A stretch of DNA of 64,000 nucleotides from Sycobia sp. Sy_11. Its lineage: Eukaryota > Arthropoda > Insecta > Hymenoptera > Epichrysomallidae. A program made the position numbers and the translations under genes. Position 1 is the stretch's first letter; each line of letters starts with the position of its first letter. Below are positions 11,495 through 28,390 of the stretch, piece after piece. The stretch lies in contig JACCIC010000036.1 in assembly GCA_018907035.1 (NCBI GenBank), positions 3,549,001-3,613,000 of the forward strand, written 5' to 3'. The notes beneath the pieces are model-generated. The model ran no database searches and had not been told where the DNA came from. It saw nothing but the letters and a program-made list of their open reading frames with translations.

Positions 11495-12310
11495 CTTTCG
11501 AGCGGTAGAAAAAGATGTCCAAGTGTCTCGAGTCGACGTTTACAGAGAGTATCATGTTCGGACTATAGCAAGTGTCTCGGGACAACTGTTATAGACAGTT
11601 TTGTGTTGGGGAGGTAGAATACGATGTTCAGGTTTTCCCGACGACTACGACTTTTACAGAGAATGTGCGTATTCGAATGATAGAATACGGATTTCTTCAT
11701 AGAAGCGTACTGACTTTTCTAGACATTGTTTCTCACCAACTATACACGACACTCCCCGTAGAAGTTGTTCCAATTCATCTGGAAATCGCATTCTATAATC
11801 CGAACACGAATATTGCCGCAGAAGTTGTCCCATCATATCTGGACACCGTCTTCTATCGGCCGAACACGAAATTCCCCGTAGAAGTCGTTCCAAAACACCT
11901 ATAAATCACATTCTATCATCCGAACACGAAACTCCCCGTAGAAGTTGCCCGGATATACCTAAACACCGTTTTCTACCAACTAAACACGATAGTCTCAGTA
12001 GAAGTCGTCCTGAGAAAGCTAGCATCGCTTCCTAGCGACTAAACACAATGCTCCCCGTAGAAGTTGTTCGGAAAGACCTAGATAACGTATTTTACGGTCT
12101 CAGCACGAATCTTCCCATAAAAGTTAATTTCCTCATACCTGGACGTCGTTTTCTATCAAATAATACAATATTCTCCGTAGAAATCGCCCAGAAACACCTG
12201 GACATCGCATTCTATCATCTGAACACACAACTGCCTATTGAAATCATCTTCAAGCAACGTGATATCGTAATCCACCCCCCGTACATGCCAATACAATATT
12301 TCTCAGTAGA
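11495..12310. repeat. 60-bp minisatellite with an internal orientation switch
   Basis: From 11701 to 12310 a unit with the recurring pieces CCCGTAGAAGT, ACCTGGAAATCG, TTCTATC and GAACACGAA repeats every 60 bp (starts near 11761, 11821, 11881, 11941, 12001, 12060, 12120, 12180, 12240). From 11495 to about 11695 the same units appear as reverse complement. Because the period is a multiple of three, open frames of about 110 codons run through it. These look like a by-product rather than a gene. Confidence 0.85.
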
Positions 12311-12357
12311 AACCGCATTTAAAATCTGTATATGTAATATGTATAATATAATATACA

Positions 12358-12360
<3 letters not shown>

Positions 12361-12406
<46 letters not shown>
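12361..12406. repeat. (TA)n microsatellite in element A
   Basis: TA run of about 46 bp at the right edge of the minisatellite. The matching tract in inverted copy B is at about 49334-49361. Confidence 0.95.
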
Positions 12407-12411
<5 letters not shown>

Positions 12412-12566
12412 TTCGTATATTTCCATTTTTTCAATTAATACCATGAATATTTTTGTAGTGATGCCTACTGAAATTCAAGCAAAATGTTGGTATGCGAATA
12501 GCATATTATTTACGCAGACGATGAATATTGCGCCTTTTTATACAGAAGTGACGATATATTATATAC

Positions 12567-12572
<6 letters not shown>

Positions 12573-12608
<36 letters not shown>
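12573..12608. repeat. (TA)n microsatellite in element A
   Basis: TA run of about 36 bp followed by poly-T. Confidence 0.95.
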
Positions 12609-12616
<8 letters not shown>

Positions 12617-12810
12617 TTCGAAATTGGTAAAGAACCCTATTTTGCCATCATTCTTCTGTTCAAACTAAAAAAACAGTGTCTTGCCACAATTCTGAAATTA
12701 ATATAATTTATAAAAATCAAAATATAATTTGTTGTCACAAACTATATTCAGTATGATTGGGCATACAGAACCATTTTATAAGAAGAGGAGTAAGAAAGAT
12801 AGAAAAAGAA

Positions 12811-12813
<3 letters not shown>

Positions 12814-12847
<34 letters not shown>
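12814..12847. repeat. (GA)n microsatellite in element A
   Basis: GA run inside element A. The same position holds a long CT run in inverted copy B (48893-48965) and a shorter GA run in copy C (about 50834-50866). Confidence 0.95.
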
Positions 12848-12851
<4 letters not shown>

Positions 12852-13268
12852 CCCACGTAAGAGAAAATAAAATTTACAAAAATCAAAAGATATCCATAAG
12901 GTGTTAGAGTAATGTCAAATGAACCTGGAGAACAAAAAGGATAATACCGACTCACACCTTCTTTAGGATACAAATCCCAAAGTTGGATATGAGCATTCGT
13001 TTGACCTGGCCTGGTATTAATATTGAAGCGGGCTACTTTGAGTTGATGTTCGTGATTCAAGACGCTACCTAGTGGCCGCGGATGAAACTAATTGTTAAAA
13101 CCATTAACTTAATTTATTGATGAAAGTAAAATTATTTTCAATAAAAAACATAGCCTCTGTCATTCCCAAGATAATACAGAATCTATATGTCAAATTTCAG
13201 AACAATCGGTTCAGTAGTTTTTTCAGTTATCGTGTACAAACAAAAACACGCTTTGTCTTTATATATTA

Positions 13269-13410
13269 GTATGATATGATATGATATGATATGATATGAT
13301 ATGATATGATATGCTGATATGATATGATATGCTGATATGATATGAAGTATGATATGATATGATATGATCTGATCTGATCTGATATGATATGAAGTATGAT
13401 ATGATATGAT
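13269..13410. repeat. (TGATA)n pentanucleotide array
   Basis: Pentanucleotide repeat with occasional CTGAT and GAAGT variants, directly continuing the right end of element A (TTAGTATGATA). It probably grew from the element's 3' tail. Confidence 0.92.
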
Positions 13411-14090
13411 TATATGCCTGTAGCCGAAAACTTTTCTTTTCGTAGCATATACGCATTAGGCGTATAACTATAACATATAATGGCTTATATATCTGATGTA
13501 TAATCATAACGAAAATCCTGATAGTCCGATCATATATAATTTACCTTGTGCATATTTATAGAAAAATAATGATAATGTGGATAAACCCAACTTCAAAACA
13601 ACAAACTAATCATAATAATTTATTTTATTTAGTTTACAAAATATAGCCTTAATTTTATAAAAGCAAAGTCCTTGTGGACGTTCAAGTTGTAGGCTATACT
13701 TTAAAAGTTGAAACATATTTGATTTTATAAATAATCCAGCTGTTCACGTAATATAAAAAGTTCATAACAGAATATAATTCCAAAATTGAGTGAGATCTTC
13801 AAGGTGTAGTCTTTACATATAGTTAGAAAAAAAATTTACATATGAAAAAGTTTCATACATATACAAAATTACAAAATTGACAACATTTTAGAGAAGTTAC
13901 TATTACTCTTTTGAGCTATATAATAGGCTACATGTTTTCAATTTAATTTTAATTTTAGACAAATAAAATATATAAGTCTATAGCATAAATATTGCATCAA
14001 TATTAGTTTATCACTCTACATTTATGATTACCTCTACCCTCTTCACATGGTCGAGCTCAGCATGCGATACCGGGCGAAACATACGATACA

Positions 14091-14154
<64 letters not shown>

Positions 14155-14771
14155 TATACAATAAATAAATTTTATACATTTTAAAATTTTTTCTTTGTCG
14201 AAATTCATTGAATAAATTAAATTTATTTTTGCACCTATAAAAAAAATTTCATATTAAATTTTATAAAAATAATGGAACAAACCGATCGGGAGAATTCTCA
14301 ACTTCGATGAGAAATGGTTTTTCACAAGATTTCTTCTTCTGTGAACCTCTTTTATCGAGAAAAACTGGATGTTTTGAAACAATTATTATATCTTTTAATA
14401 TTATAAGTGAGCAAAAGAAGAGTTAGTGTTTAAAAGCTTCTAGAGAGGTATATTCTAATGATTTAAGTTATTAACTGATGGATAAATAAGAACAATTTAT
14501 TTTATTTATACAATTACAATTGAATTTTTTCTATTAAAGTGAACAAGAATTATCCAAACAATAGCTATTAAACTTTCTAAAAATGTCAACTAGATGTTTG
14601 CATTTAGAGTTGATACTTATCTAATTAATCTTTTTTCTAGATATTTATATATGATCTCTATTTTTTATAAATTCCAATTGCAAGTTTCAAATATTTATAA
14701 AAAGTTATTTTCAATTTTGAAGGAAGGAAATAAAAACTGTGTACTCTTCGAACATATGTTACGTAAACTAG
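13411..14771. other. AT-rich intergenic stretch with one (TA)n tract
   Basis: No gene is recognised. A TA run lies at 14094-14147. The 99-codon frame starting at 14594 overlaps the Penelope-like end to its right and has no recognisable domain. Confidence 0.6.
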
Positions 14772-15055
14772 CAAATATTTGTATCGGTCTTTCAGTCGTA
14801 TTAAATAACGACGGTCAAACTGCTTTGTTTATACTGTCTGCCGTAATATCTAAAATAAAAATAAAAATTAGACAATATAGTAATGTTAGTTAAGAACTAC
14901 CTAACTACCCCCATAACCATTACTGTATCCATGTATATATTGTCGTCCAACGTTTCCAACTGCTTCGGTTCATCTTCAGAGACTGAAAAAATCTGATAAT
15001 ACAATATTTCAGGATGGAAATAAGATAATCTGATATACCTTATCTACCCCCATTC
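14772..15055 (-). mobile_element. Penelope-like terminal repeat with hammerhead-like core (copy 2)
   Basis: Read on the minus strand it has a TGGGGGTAGATAAGG start, a hammerhead-like core at 14979-14953, and an end with GACAGTATAAAC and CGACTGAAAGACCGATAC. These are the same landmarks as in the other Penelope-like copies. A further end fragment with the TTTTATCGGTTTTACAATCG signature lies at about 15252-15295. No coding part remains. Confidence 0.65.
14953..14979 (-). ncRNA. Hammerhead ribozyme-like core
   Basis: On the minus strand CTGAAGA (14979-14973) fits the CUGANGA box and GAAA (14956-14953) fits the second box. The stem II segment between them is imperfect, so this copy may have decayed. 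Confidence 0.45.
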
Positions 15056-15295
15056 TTTGTATTATGTATGAAACAAAAATATTTATATTAAAATTAGCTA
15101 TCCATAATTTCTGAAAATATTTAAACCCTCCCATTCGAACAATTATCATTCACAACCCTCCCTAAAATATAATGTTTTTTTACCACACCCTATACAGACA
15201 ATTAATTAAAATTGAAAATTCTACGTAGGACGACTACTGTAAACTAAATTAACATATATTTTTATCGGTTTTACAATCGTATTAAATAAATTTAT

Positions 15296-15850
15296 TACGT
15301 AAATAACTTTTTATCTTTTTTAAAGAATGAAATCATTTTTTGAACTTTAAGTTACTACATTTATAAATATTATACGAACTAGTTTTTAATTTAAAACTAG
15401 TCTTAAGATATATTTTTTAATTTCAAATTACTTATTTGGATTCTACATTGTCATAATTATATATATTTTTTTTGAATATTTAACATAATTTGAATTTAAA
15501 ACATGTTAATGATTAATTTTCAATTTTGAACTTAGCAGTTTTGTATTTATCAAGATTTTATATTTTTTATTTAACTTTAACTAATTTTAATTTTAATTTT
15601 GTAAAATTCGTAAATGTATTGTATTAAATTATTATTCATTTTATACAACTCTACATCGCATTTATTCTCGAGTTCAAAATTTAAAATGTAACTACAATTC
15701 TTGCATGCTAAATTAAATTTGGTAATAATCAATTTTTTATACAAACTATTAAAATAAAAACTTTGATATGAATGGTATAATATATATATTAGAATTTTTC
15801 TAGTAAATAATAAGAGAAACTATCTTACCGATGAATCTCTAGTTTCCTAT
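15296..15850. other. AT-rich stretch upstream of the channel gene
   Basis: Nothing recognisable was seen. Confidence 0.55.
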
Positions 15851-15968
15851 TTTATCCTCGAGCAGCGTATATGACTTCGCCTGACCACAAACCGACTTCA
15901 TCTACTTTGATCTCTCGTCATCTGTCTAACCGACGCCCTCTTCCACTTCATTTCTTCTCATCCAGTAT

Positions 15969-15980
15969 TGCGCACGCGCA
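15969..15980. promoter_or_regulatory. NRF-1/EWG-type palindrome upstream of the channel gene
   Basis: TGCGCACGCGCA matches the NRF-1 consensus YGCGCAYGCGCR. In insects the orthologous factor is erect wing. It lies about 600 bp upstream of the channel ATG, in a region with higher GC than the flanks, so it may mark the promoter. The transcription start cannot be placed from sequence alone. Confidence 0.45.
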
Positions 15981-16067
15981 TATGTATATTTGTCTACTCT
16001 CCCTTATGTTATGTAGCAGCAACAGTCTCCTCTTTTATCCCACCTCGTACCTTGGGGGAGATCCGAT

Positions 16068-16069
<2 letters not shown>

Positions 16070-16104
<35 letters not shown>
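16070..16104. repeat. (TA)n microsatellite
   Basis: TA run of about 35 bp between the putative promoter and the channel's first coding exon. Confidence 0.95.
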
Positions 16105-16107
<3 letters not shown>

Positions 16108-16523
16108 CTATAAGGGATGAATGTATACGTAAGCAAGCGGCGCCAAATTAAGCGCTGAAAGTTTTGTTTAGCTCTACTCATTGCATTTGGTGATCTCAAG
16201 GCTATCCACCCACACTCGTGCACTCTGCTCAACGCTCCTATATTAGTACATTCCGATGATACCATGACGCCGATCGCGTCGTCTGTCAGGAGCTACAAAA
16301 AGCACCGTGACTAAATTTTTATCATGGGACACGCCACCGGAGATCATCGTCGGGAATCCGAGGCATCCACAGAGAAGTGATACGAATGAGATAAACCATT
16401 TCTCCAGGCCAAGAATTCTTCATAGAATTTCCCCACCCATCCCCGTGGGCATTGTGCGTGTCTTACTCCATTTCGTTAACTCAAGGAGAAGCTCTATAAC
16501 AGCTACATTCGGCCATTGTATAA

Positions 16524-20870
<4,347 letters not shown>

Positions 20871-21316
20871 TGGAGGGAGTTTCGCCGGCGCAGCATGCGT
20901 CGTCGGTTGTACGGGGCCGACAGCCGCGAGCTCCTCGGCATCGACGTCTGAGCGGCGTCGAGGCCTGTACAGGACCTCCTTGCTCCCCCCTTCCGAAACA
21001 AATCCCCTCCATGCTCCCAAATGAAACCCATGATCAGAAGACTGCCATGTGTGAAGTTGTCGTACCCATGCCGCTGCTTAGTTCGAATTAGTGGGCACGC
21101 TAAAGACATTCCCGACTGAACGAAAAAAGCGTTTCTAAAATCGCTTTTAGTATTATTAACGTATAATGAATAATTTTTTTCAGGGCTGGATTTACATAAA
21201 CTGTGAATTTAGAGTGGTGGAGCTCATAAGCCAAAGTATGGTGCGGGCACAGTTATAAAAATCAAAATTATTAATTTTCAAAAAACAATTTTAATAATTT
21301 TAGGAATAATAATAAA
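20871..21316 (+). other. Probable 3' UTR of the channel gene
   Basis: A GC-rich stretch directly after the stop codon up to about 21120, then AT-rich. The first clear AATAAA lies at 21311-21316. Antisense and other-frame ORFs here (20537-21109) follow the high GC content and are not supported as genes. Confidence 0.5.
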
Positions 21317-21628
21317 AGACAATATTTATGTTTAATAATTTTTGTTATCGTTTTTGCAAATACTTTCTTGATTTTTTGTGCAAAAACATGAATGAGATCT
21401 AATGTCGAATTTAGTGCTTAATACAGTACGGCCATTACGACTTACACGAGATATGATTTTCAATAATGTATACTTTCTTAATTTTAATATTGAAAATGCT
21501 CGTTTACCAGTAAAATCCATTTTAAATATAGCATTATATATTGTTAGCATAATTTTAACGTTTAGAAAACTAGCTCTTACTTTGTCCTGGAATATCAGGT
21601 TACATGAAGTATTAATAATTAGTTTCTT

Positions 21629-21632
<4 letters not shown>

Positions 21633-21691
<59 letters not shown>
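21633..21691. repeat. (TA)n microsatellite
   Basis: TA run of about 59 bp. Confidence 0.95.
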
Positions 21692-21692
<1 letters not shown>

Positions 21693-24464
21693 CTGTATTG
21701 ATTATAACAGTCCTTAAAATGAATAAGTTTAATAAAAAGAGCATTATTTAGGTAATTCTTATAAACATTAGAGAATTCTACATTATTTGATCTTGTATCG
21801 AGGCCTGAGTTTATTTAATTTAGTCACAAATCGGAAACTTTTATTAAGTTTTTATAAGCTGGATAAGTTTTTTTCGTATCATAATCTAATGAAAAAAAAG
21901 TGCACTTCGTAGACGTTTGGGTATAATTTGAACTGCATTCTTATTTGAATCGCATAACTTTATGTATTGACTTTCCAATTCTGAAAAGACAATGCGTTGA
22001 ATTTGAATAAAAGATTTCCAGGATATAATCAGAACAAATAAATTATTAAAAATTGTATTAGGAGATTGCAAACATTTACATGACAGTTTCACATCTCTTT
22101 ATTTAGCTGTGTAATGCAAGCAACTGAATATTATTTTCTGACATTTCTCATAATATATACATAATTTGAAAATAACTACGAACTAAAGCTTTAGTTGCAT
22201 CTGTACGTGATAATCAGTCTGTTGTGCTTACTTTCTTAGGAATAAGTAATAAATTTTTCATCGTAGATACTTTTTTTGATCAAGTAGTAAGTACGTATTG
22301 TATCGATCTACAAAAGATTGAAAAATATGAAGCTATCTAAGAAACTAAAAAATATTTTTGCGTTTTTAGACTTTCTACCGCATCATTGCCAAAAAGATTC
22401 AATGAATGCCCAAAACAAAGAACCCATCATACTAAAACTTCTTGTCTAACTGAAACCTACAAGCCTTCAAGTTTATCATTTTAGGAGCTTCTAAACAAAT
22501 AACCCTACCTTTATTTCCGTAACCTAACACATTTACCTTAGTTTAAACATGTAAATAAGACTTTATAATTAAGATCTAAATTACGTTCACTCTGCTTTTA
22601 CTCAGGGCTCTGTTTGTAGAACGGAAAAATTTATTGTCAAACCAAGTAGGATAAATACCGATTAGGAAAGCTCGTTCTGGAGTTGTTAGTGTATTAAAAT
22701 ATTAAAAGTGCTCAAATTCAATATCGGTGTTACATTTCGTAAGATCGGTTGCCGAATCTATCAATGTCACATTTTTCGTCGATATTGTTGAGTGTAAAAC
22801 GATATCTAAGCACTCCACAAAATCGCAGAATCCACACGGTCATTCAAAAGTAGTAACCGCAGCAAATGCTGCTTAACTTCAGTGATCGTCCGAGACGAAT
22901 CTCTCACTCTGTCCAAATTCGATTTTTTTTTAATTTTATTAAATAAAATTTTTTTGTGAGGATCCTCAAATATTGGCAATCCCAAAGCACATACCTACTT
23001 TGACTATTGTTTAGTTTACACTAAGTACAAAAACACACAAATGGAACGATATATTTTCAAGATTTATCCAAGTGGACTTATGTATTTTAACTTACTGAAT
23101 CCCAATACGAAATCAATTTAATCAGAACAGATGCAAAATTTTGAATACTTTGCAATAAAAATTGTAAACATTCGTCTGGAATTACAAAAAGAATATGAAT
23201 GAATCAACATTTTCTCAGCTAAATAAAACGTGGTTTTTATATATTTCAATATATTACGTTGGAATTTTTAGTCTATACAACTTTAAAATTGATAAATACT
23301 TAAAAATTGATAATAATGTGCAAAAATTAGTGATAAATCACATAAAATTTGAGGAAAATGTCAAAAATGATATTAAAAAGCGTAAAATTATATTTTTCAT
23401 CTTGATCAGATTCAGTACTTATACCGGGACTTACATATTTAGTATATTGGTACAAATCAGATATCAATATGATATAAGATTTCTGCTGAACACCTATGAA
23501 AGAAGGAAATCAGAAACAGATATTGGATATAATCATAAAGAAACGAACAATTTCAAACAAGTAAATCTTATTTCAAAATTTTTATTTCAATTCAATATAT
23601 ATTTATTTAAAACATTAATCCACAAGTAAATCAGTTAGGTTTCAATTATATATATTCGACACTCTTGTACAACTGTATACAGTTAAGACTCAGTTACCCG
23701 TCGGATAAACCCAGCGGTTAATCTACAGCAAAACTTTTCCACTTGAATTATCTTCTAGAATTTCTTTATAAATTGTTTCCTCTTAAATTCAAAAGATTTT
23801 GAATAATAATTTATTAATATAAATTGAGAATAAAAATGTATTATAATATTTAAAGACCATAAGATTCTGTAGCAACTTTCTAAAAATGGTCGTATTGTTA
23901 TGAAACTAATTTTGATATTTAAATGTTTAAAAATTCTATTCCCGTGTTATTCATGTGAGTCAATTACAATTCAATATTATTTCGCAAAAGTAATATTTGC
24001 AAATATTACTTTTGCATTTTCAAAAATTAAAAGATAATTATAAGTTCAATTATTTGAAAGTATCTTTTTAGAAAATTAAAAGTGTTGTAATTATGATCAC
24101 GTACGACTAATTATAAATTTAAGAATAAAGGGATATATAGTAAGTTTAAGTGAATATCTACTTATTTAAATTTAAAAAACACTACAAAGCCGTTCATCAA
24201 ATAGAAAAAAAATTTGTTATAATAAAAAAATAACATCATATTTGAATTTAAGCTGGTTTAAATTTTTAAATTTGCATTCTTTCATAATGTTATCGCGTAT
24301 TTTTGAGAAATCTGAAATAATGCAAGCTTAAAATTTTTGAGATATTGATTTAACATATAATTTTCATAAAAAGTATGATCCTATATAATTTTATCTGAAA
24401 AACAGATAGATTATTAAGTACTACTGTGTTCAAATATGCGTAAGACTTTATTTATAACGTTTGA
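21692..24464. other. AT-rich intergenic stretch
   Basis: No supported gene. One 144-codon frame (23195-23629) consists mostly of Ile, Asn, Lys, Phe and Tyr, as expected of AT-rich noncoding DNA, and shows no domain. Confidence 0.55.
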
Positions 24465-24960
24465 AATCTTTATTTATTCTTCTAAATCTAATTCATCCCT
24501 CTCAAAATAATCCCTCCGGATGCAATGCAAGTATGCCAACGCTTTTTCCAATTTTCAAAACACTTTTTATACTCGTATTTCGGGATGGCTATCAGTTTCT
24601 TCTTCGATTCGGCTTTTATTTCTTCAATCGAATTAAAACCATGTCCCCAAAGTAGTCTTTTGAGTTTAATGAACAGCCAGAAGTCACAGATCCTAAATTA
24701 GGCGAGTACGGTGGGTGCGGAACAATATTGGTCGAATTTTTTGCGAAATGTTCACATAAAATCAATACAGAATGAGCTGGTGCATTATCGTGATGCGAAA
24801 ACCAAAAATTATCTTTCAATAAATCAAATAATATTCTACAACACTCAAATAATATTCCTTGTTAACCGTTTGGTTGGTTGGAAGGAATTCATAATGCACC
24901 AAGCCACAATAATCGAAGAAAATAGTGAGCATAACATTGATGTTACATATAGACATGTGT
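24465..24960 (-). pseudogene. Mariner transposase relic, C-terminal half
   Basis: Minus-strand frames contain HDNAPAHS, HPPYSPNLG, IEEIKAESKKKLIAIPKYEYKK-type sequence and KKRW, the last two catalytic blocks and C-terminus of mariner-family transposases, split by frameshifts. The N-terminal half is missing here, but a matching half lies on the same strand at 26735-26360. Confidence 0.8.
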
Positions 24961-25549
24961 TTTTTTGCGTATATATCATTTATAGAAGAATAGTATTATT
25001 AAAAAAACATGTTATTTGCGCTTATTATATTTTTGTAAATTAGGATACTTTAAATTCAAGATTTTATACTAAAGTTTTTATAGCTTTTATATTTAAGGTT
25101 TGTTTCTTTGAAGTAAAAGATTATTCAATTTCGTAATATAAGATTGTATTTTATTATCTGGGAATTATAGTTTATTTAATATAATTTCGTAGAAGTTAAT
25201 ATAAAATATTATTAGATTCAATGTTCGATTGTATGCGTAATAATTTTCAGATTCATATTTGTAAGTGCGAATTGGTATACATATCAATTGTCGACTTGGT
25301 TGATATGCGATCTCTGTTACTTGAAACCTAAAATCTCGGCACCAAGCGGCATTGCGTCGATGTAAATGAATATATGTTGTTTAAAATTATGAAACATAAT
25401 GTAAAGCAGAGACGGGAAATTGTCGAATATTCGGGAATGTTGAAAAAATATTTCGTCATTTTTCTTAAATGAATTTCAGTAAAGAAATATATTGTGTTTT
25501 ATATTAAATATGAAAGAAGTTTCATGGTTAGAAAAGAGTGATCGCGAGC

Positions 25550-26141
25550 GAACTCTAGTTAAAGGCCCTCATACCCTGTACAAAGTTGGTACACATTTTA
25601 CGTGACGCGATGGGAAAACCGAAGGTTTTACTTAAAACTCGCACTTACACTGTTTCATAAAGAGGTGGCCGAGTATTTGCTAAAGGAAAATCTTGAGTTT
25701 TTCGAAAGAGGTAAATGTTTATGCTTCCTATAAGCATTTTTCGTGCTCTGTCGGGAAATTCGAAGATTTTACCTAAAAAAGCCTTTCTACAGATTTCGTT
25801 TAAGTGAATCGTATTCTGGCTTTGTCAAAATCTTGAGAATTTCGAAAGAAGTTAATGTGTTCAGTATGCCACCTCGGGCGCTCCGACCGTCAGGCTGCGC
25901 TAGAGTTTGGCCTGCAATCAGAGAATGGAGCTTATCTCTCATAATTTAATCCTGCAAGAAGGGGCCTCGAGTCTATATAAACGCGTCAAAAGAGCGCTAA
26001 TCATCATTATTTTCTCGTCTCTGTTCAGGTTACTATAACTTTTTATTATATCGAGTATTCAGTCTAATGTTGTAATAAATATTCTATATTTTTATTACTT
26101 TGAATTTCTTTTAATTAATAATCAAAAAAATATCCCAGCAT
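25550..26141 (+). other. Candidate solo LTR or orphan promoter
   Basis: The block holds a TATATAAA box at 25974-25981 and AATAAA about 100 bp downstream at 26074-26079, the spacing expected within an LTR. Upstream, about 145 bp are duplicated: AAAATCTTGAG..TTTCGAAAGA near 25688 recurs near 25828. Ends and a target duplication were not found, so a solo LTR is only the favoured reading. Confidence 0.4.
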
Positions 26142-26359
26142 AGTGAGAGTTTAGTACACTTGATTTTTGAGCGACTTTGGCGTGATTTTTTCGGTCTCCG
26201 CTTTTCTTTGGTACTGCATTCGCTCGATTGCTCGGTTGTTTCTGGATCGTAAGCAAATCGTCATCTCCCTAAAGTTATTATGCGTTCCATCTTGTCCTGA
26301 TAGGCCAAAAGCATCGTTCACAGACCTCCATGCACAGTTGTTTTTTTTTTTTTTTTTTT

Positions 26360-26735
26360 AATTAAGTATTTTTTGGCACCAAACAAGATTTCACTCTTTT
26401 CAGGCACAAAATATCTTTCAAAATAGATATTCCAACAATATCAGCAAGCTCTCTAGAAGTCAATCAACGATTTTACAGAACGAATTCATTGATTTTGTCG
26501 ACGTGTAGCCCATCAGTAGATGATCTTGGTCGTATTTGATGTTCTTTGTCTTCAATGCATGCTCGACCTTTTTGAGTAATTTGTGCCAATCAAAAACACT
26601 TGCTCTTGTCATTGACTTCTCACCAAAGAAAGACCTTCTGCAGCATTCTGAATGTTTCGGCGGTTGAATTTTCATTTCGCGCACAAAATTTAATGCTACT
26701 TCTTTACTGAATAATTTTAGACATTATAAAAACCA
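26360..26735 (-). pseudogene. Mariner transposase relic, N-terminal half
   Basis: On the minus strand the frames read KFCARNENSTAETFRMLQKV, then after frameshifts the VFDWHK block, the CIEDKE block, and LTSRELADIVGISI with LKRVKS..VPK. These are the two helix-turn-helix regions of mariner transposases. A T20 run (26340-26359) borders it. It may be the other half of the relic at 24465-24960. Confidence 0.7.
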
Positions 26736-28029
26736 AAGAGAAAACTTTTCTTTGTTCACAAAATACTGGCACAGGAATTTCACACAGATAACTCTGACAG
26801 TACTACCAACTTAAAAATAAAAACAATTGTCCGAAGCGTTTATTAACGTAATTTTTGCCATTTGTGTAGAATTGTCTGTGGCTTTATTTCATTAATTTTT
26901 TCCAATTATTCTAAAAGTTTTTAAAATATCGTGTCATTTATTTTAGAAATATAGAAATAAGAAAATTATGAAAAAAATATTGAAAGCGTTTGGATATTCG
27001 ATAAATTTCTAAAGTAAATTTTGAGTTTTTACAAGTTTTTGAATTCTTTTACTATTATGAACAGATTACACAAAATTTAAAAGATTTTTCAGATGCTGCT
27101 AAAATTCTTAATAAATTACACGTTCATGAATATTACCAGAGTTTGTTGCCATTAGAATTTTCTTCTAGCAATATTCTGTAACTTTCAGCTAAATGTCGTA
27201 ATTTATAACACAGCGATTATTAAGATATATTTTATCAAAGTTGGAATTTAAATAAGTATCAACATATGAAAATGAAAAGTTGTATATTAAATTTTGATCA
27301 ATTTGGTATAAGTGATCTTTAAATAAGTTTAGATATGTGAGTATTTAACTCTTTTGCTTTTAAAAAATTATCTAATTATAATATTCTATAAAATCAATTG
27401 AACTATTTAATTAATTGTCGATGCATTAATTAAACCTCGACATTCAGAGCTCACAGATCTCAAACAACAGAAATCCGGCCCAAATTTGTTCTTAAGTTTA
27501 TGTTTAAAAAATTGCAGAATCATTTAAATAAAATTACTTTTACTAACTTTGTTAACTAATCAAAATTATGAAAATTGATGCAAAAGTAATTAAAGTTGAA
27601 TCTATGTTACATTCTTTTCATTCTTTTCTGATCGCAACAGATTCAAAAGTATTGTGTATACAGATTATTATTACTTTTTCATCTATAGGATTCAACATAA
27701 AAAGATAGTATGAAATATTGTTTATACTTCGAAAGTAAATGTAATATGCATTGACGAAAATCTGAACAGATAATAAATAATTATTTCGATTCGTTGAAGA
27801 AAATGAAATACGCAGATTAATTAGTAAGCCAAAATAGTAAAAACGAGCACAAGTATTTTTTTAATAATACATTAAATGAAATTTTGAATACAGATAATAA
27901 CATCGTCTAACATTTAATGTATATAATATTTTGTGAATCAGATCATATATTCTAATTTAACTTGCCGTAAAAGAAAAAATTAAATTGTATATATTCTGAT
28001 TTTCTTAATAATCGAAATTATACTTATGT
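26736..28029. other. AT-rich intergenic stretch
   Basis: No gene or clear repeat seen. Confidence 0.55.
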
Positions 28030-28390
28030 CGACTGCTGGAAATTAAATTAACAAATACTTTTATCGGTCTTAAAGTCTACCTCAATTTAGTCCCTAGAAG
28101 ACGCGAAGAGCCCAAGCGATTTAAAATATTGGACGAGGCGGAAAGAAATTCTGTAAATTTTAATGGTGGAGGCAGACAGGTTCTCCTTTACTAACAGTAA
28201 ATTATTGATTCATTTTTATTTTTATTTTTCTTATATTTTTATTTTATTGTTTAGACTGTATAAGTTTTTATTTCAGATTCTACGGAGATGATTATAAACA
28301 AGGGCACTCTGTCTCTCATTATATAATTATAATCATGTTATTATTTTATCAAGGCTGTAAGAGCGATAAGAATGTTTAAAAATTTCGTTT
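28030..28390. mobile_element. Penelope-like terminal repeat fragments (copy 4)
   Basis: The left piece has the minus-strand end signature (TTTTATCGGTCTTAAAGTC near 28055). The right piece matches the plus-strand arm: TTTCAGATTCTACGGAGATGATTATAAAC-like sequence and GGCTGTAAGAGCGATAAGAATG. The hammerhead region between them is degenerate. This is the same inverted arrangement as in intron 3, but more compact. Confidence 0.55.

Larger units (their letters stand above)
11272..13275 (+). mobile_element. 2-kb repeat element A carrying a 60-bp minisatellite
   Basis: This block is repeated in inverted orientation at 48466-50435, and its right part again at 50440-51024. Shared parts, left to right, are a TA tract, the minisatellite, a second TA tract, a single-copy-like piece with GAAATTCAAGCAAAATGTTGG, a GA tract, and a right end with ACCGATTGTTCTGAAATTTG-like sequence ending in TTAGTATGATA. 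The tail runs into a (TGATA)n array. Ending in a short tandem tail is typical of RTE-type LINEs or their SINEs, but no protein domain was found and the class is undetermined. Confidence 0.72.

Noticed and set aside
11306..11617. ORFs with long Tyr-Ile repeats (also at 9564, 10151, 12048, 14011, 21402, 54371, 54416)
   Set aside because: They are translations of TA microsatellites.
14594..14893. 99-codon ORF
   Set aside because: It overlaps the minus-strand Penelope-like terminal repeat and has no recognisable motif.
23195..23629. 144-codon ORF as a gene
   Set aside because: Composition is that of AT-rich noncoding DNA (Ile, Asn, Lys, Phe, Tyr), with no domain, no splice context and no conserved neighbour.
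26340..26359. T20 run as the poly-A tail of a minus-strand retroposon
   Set aside because: No SINE or LINE sequence or target duplication was found next to it; left as a simple run.
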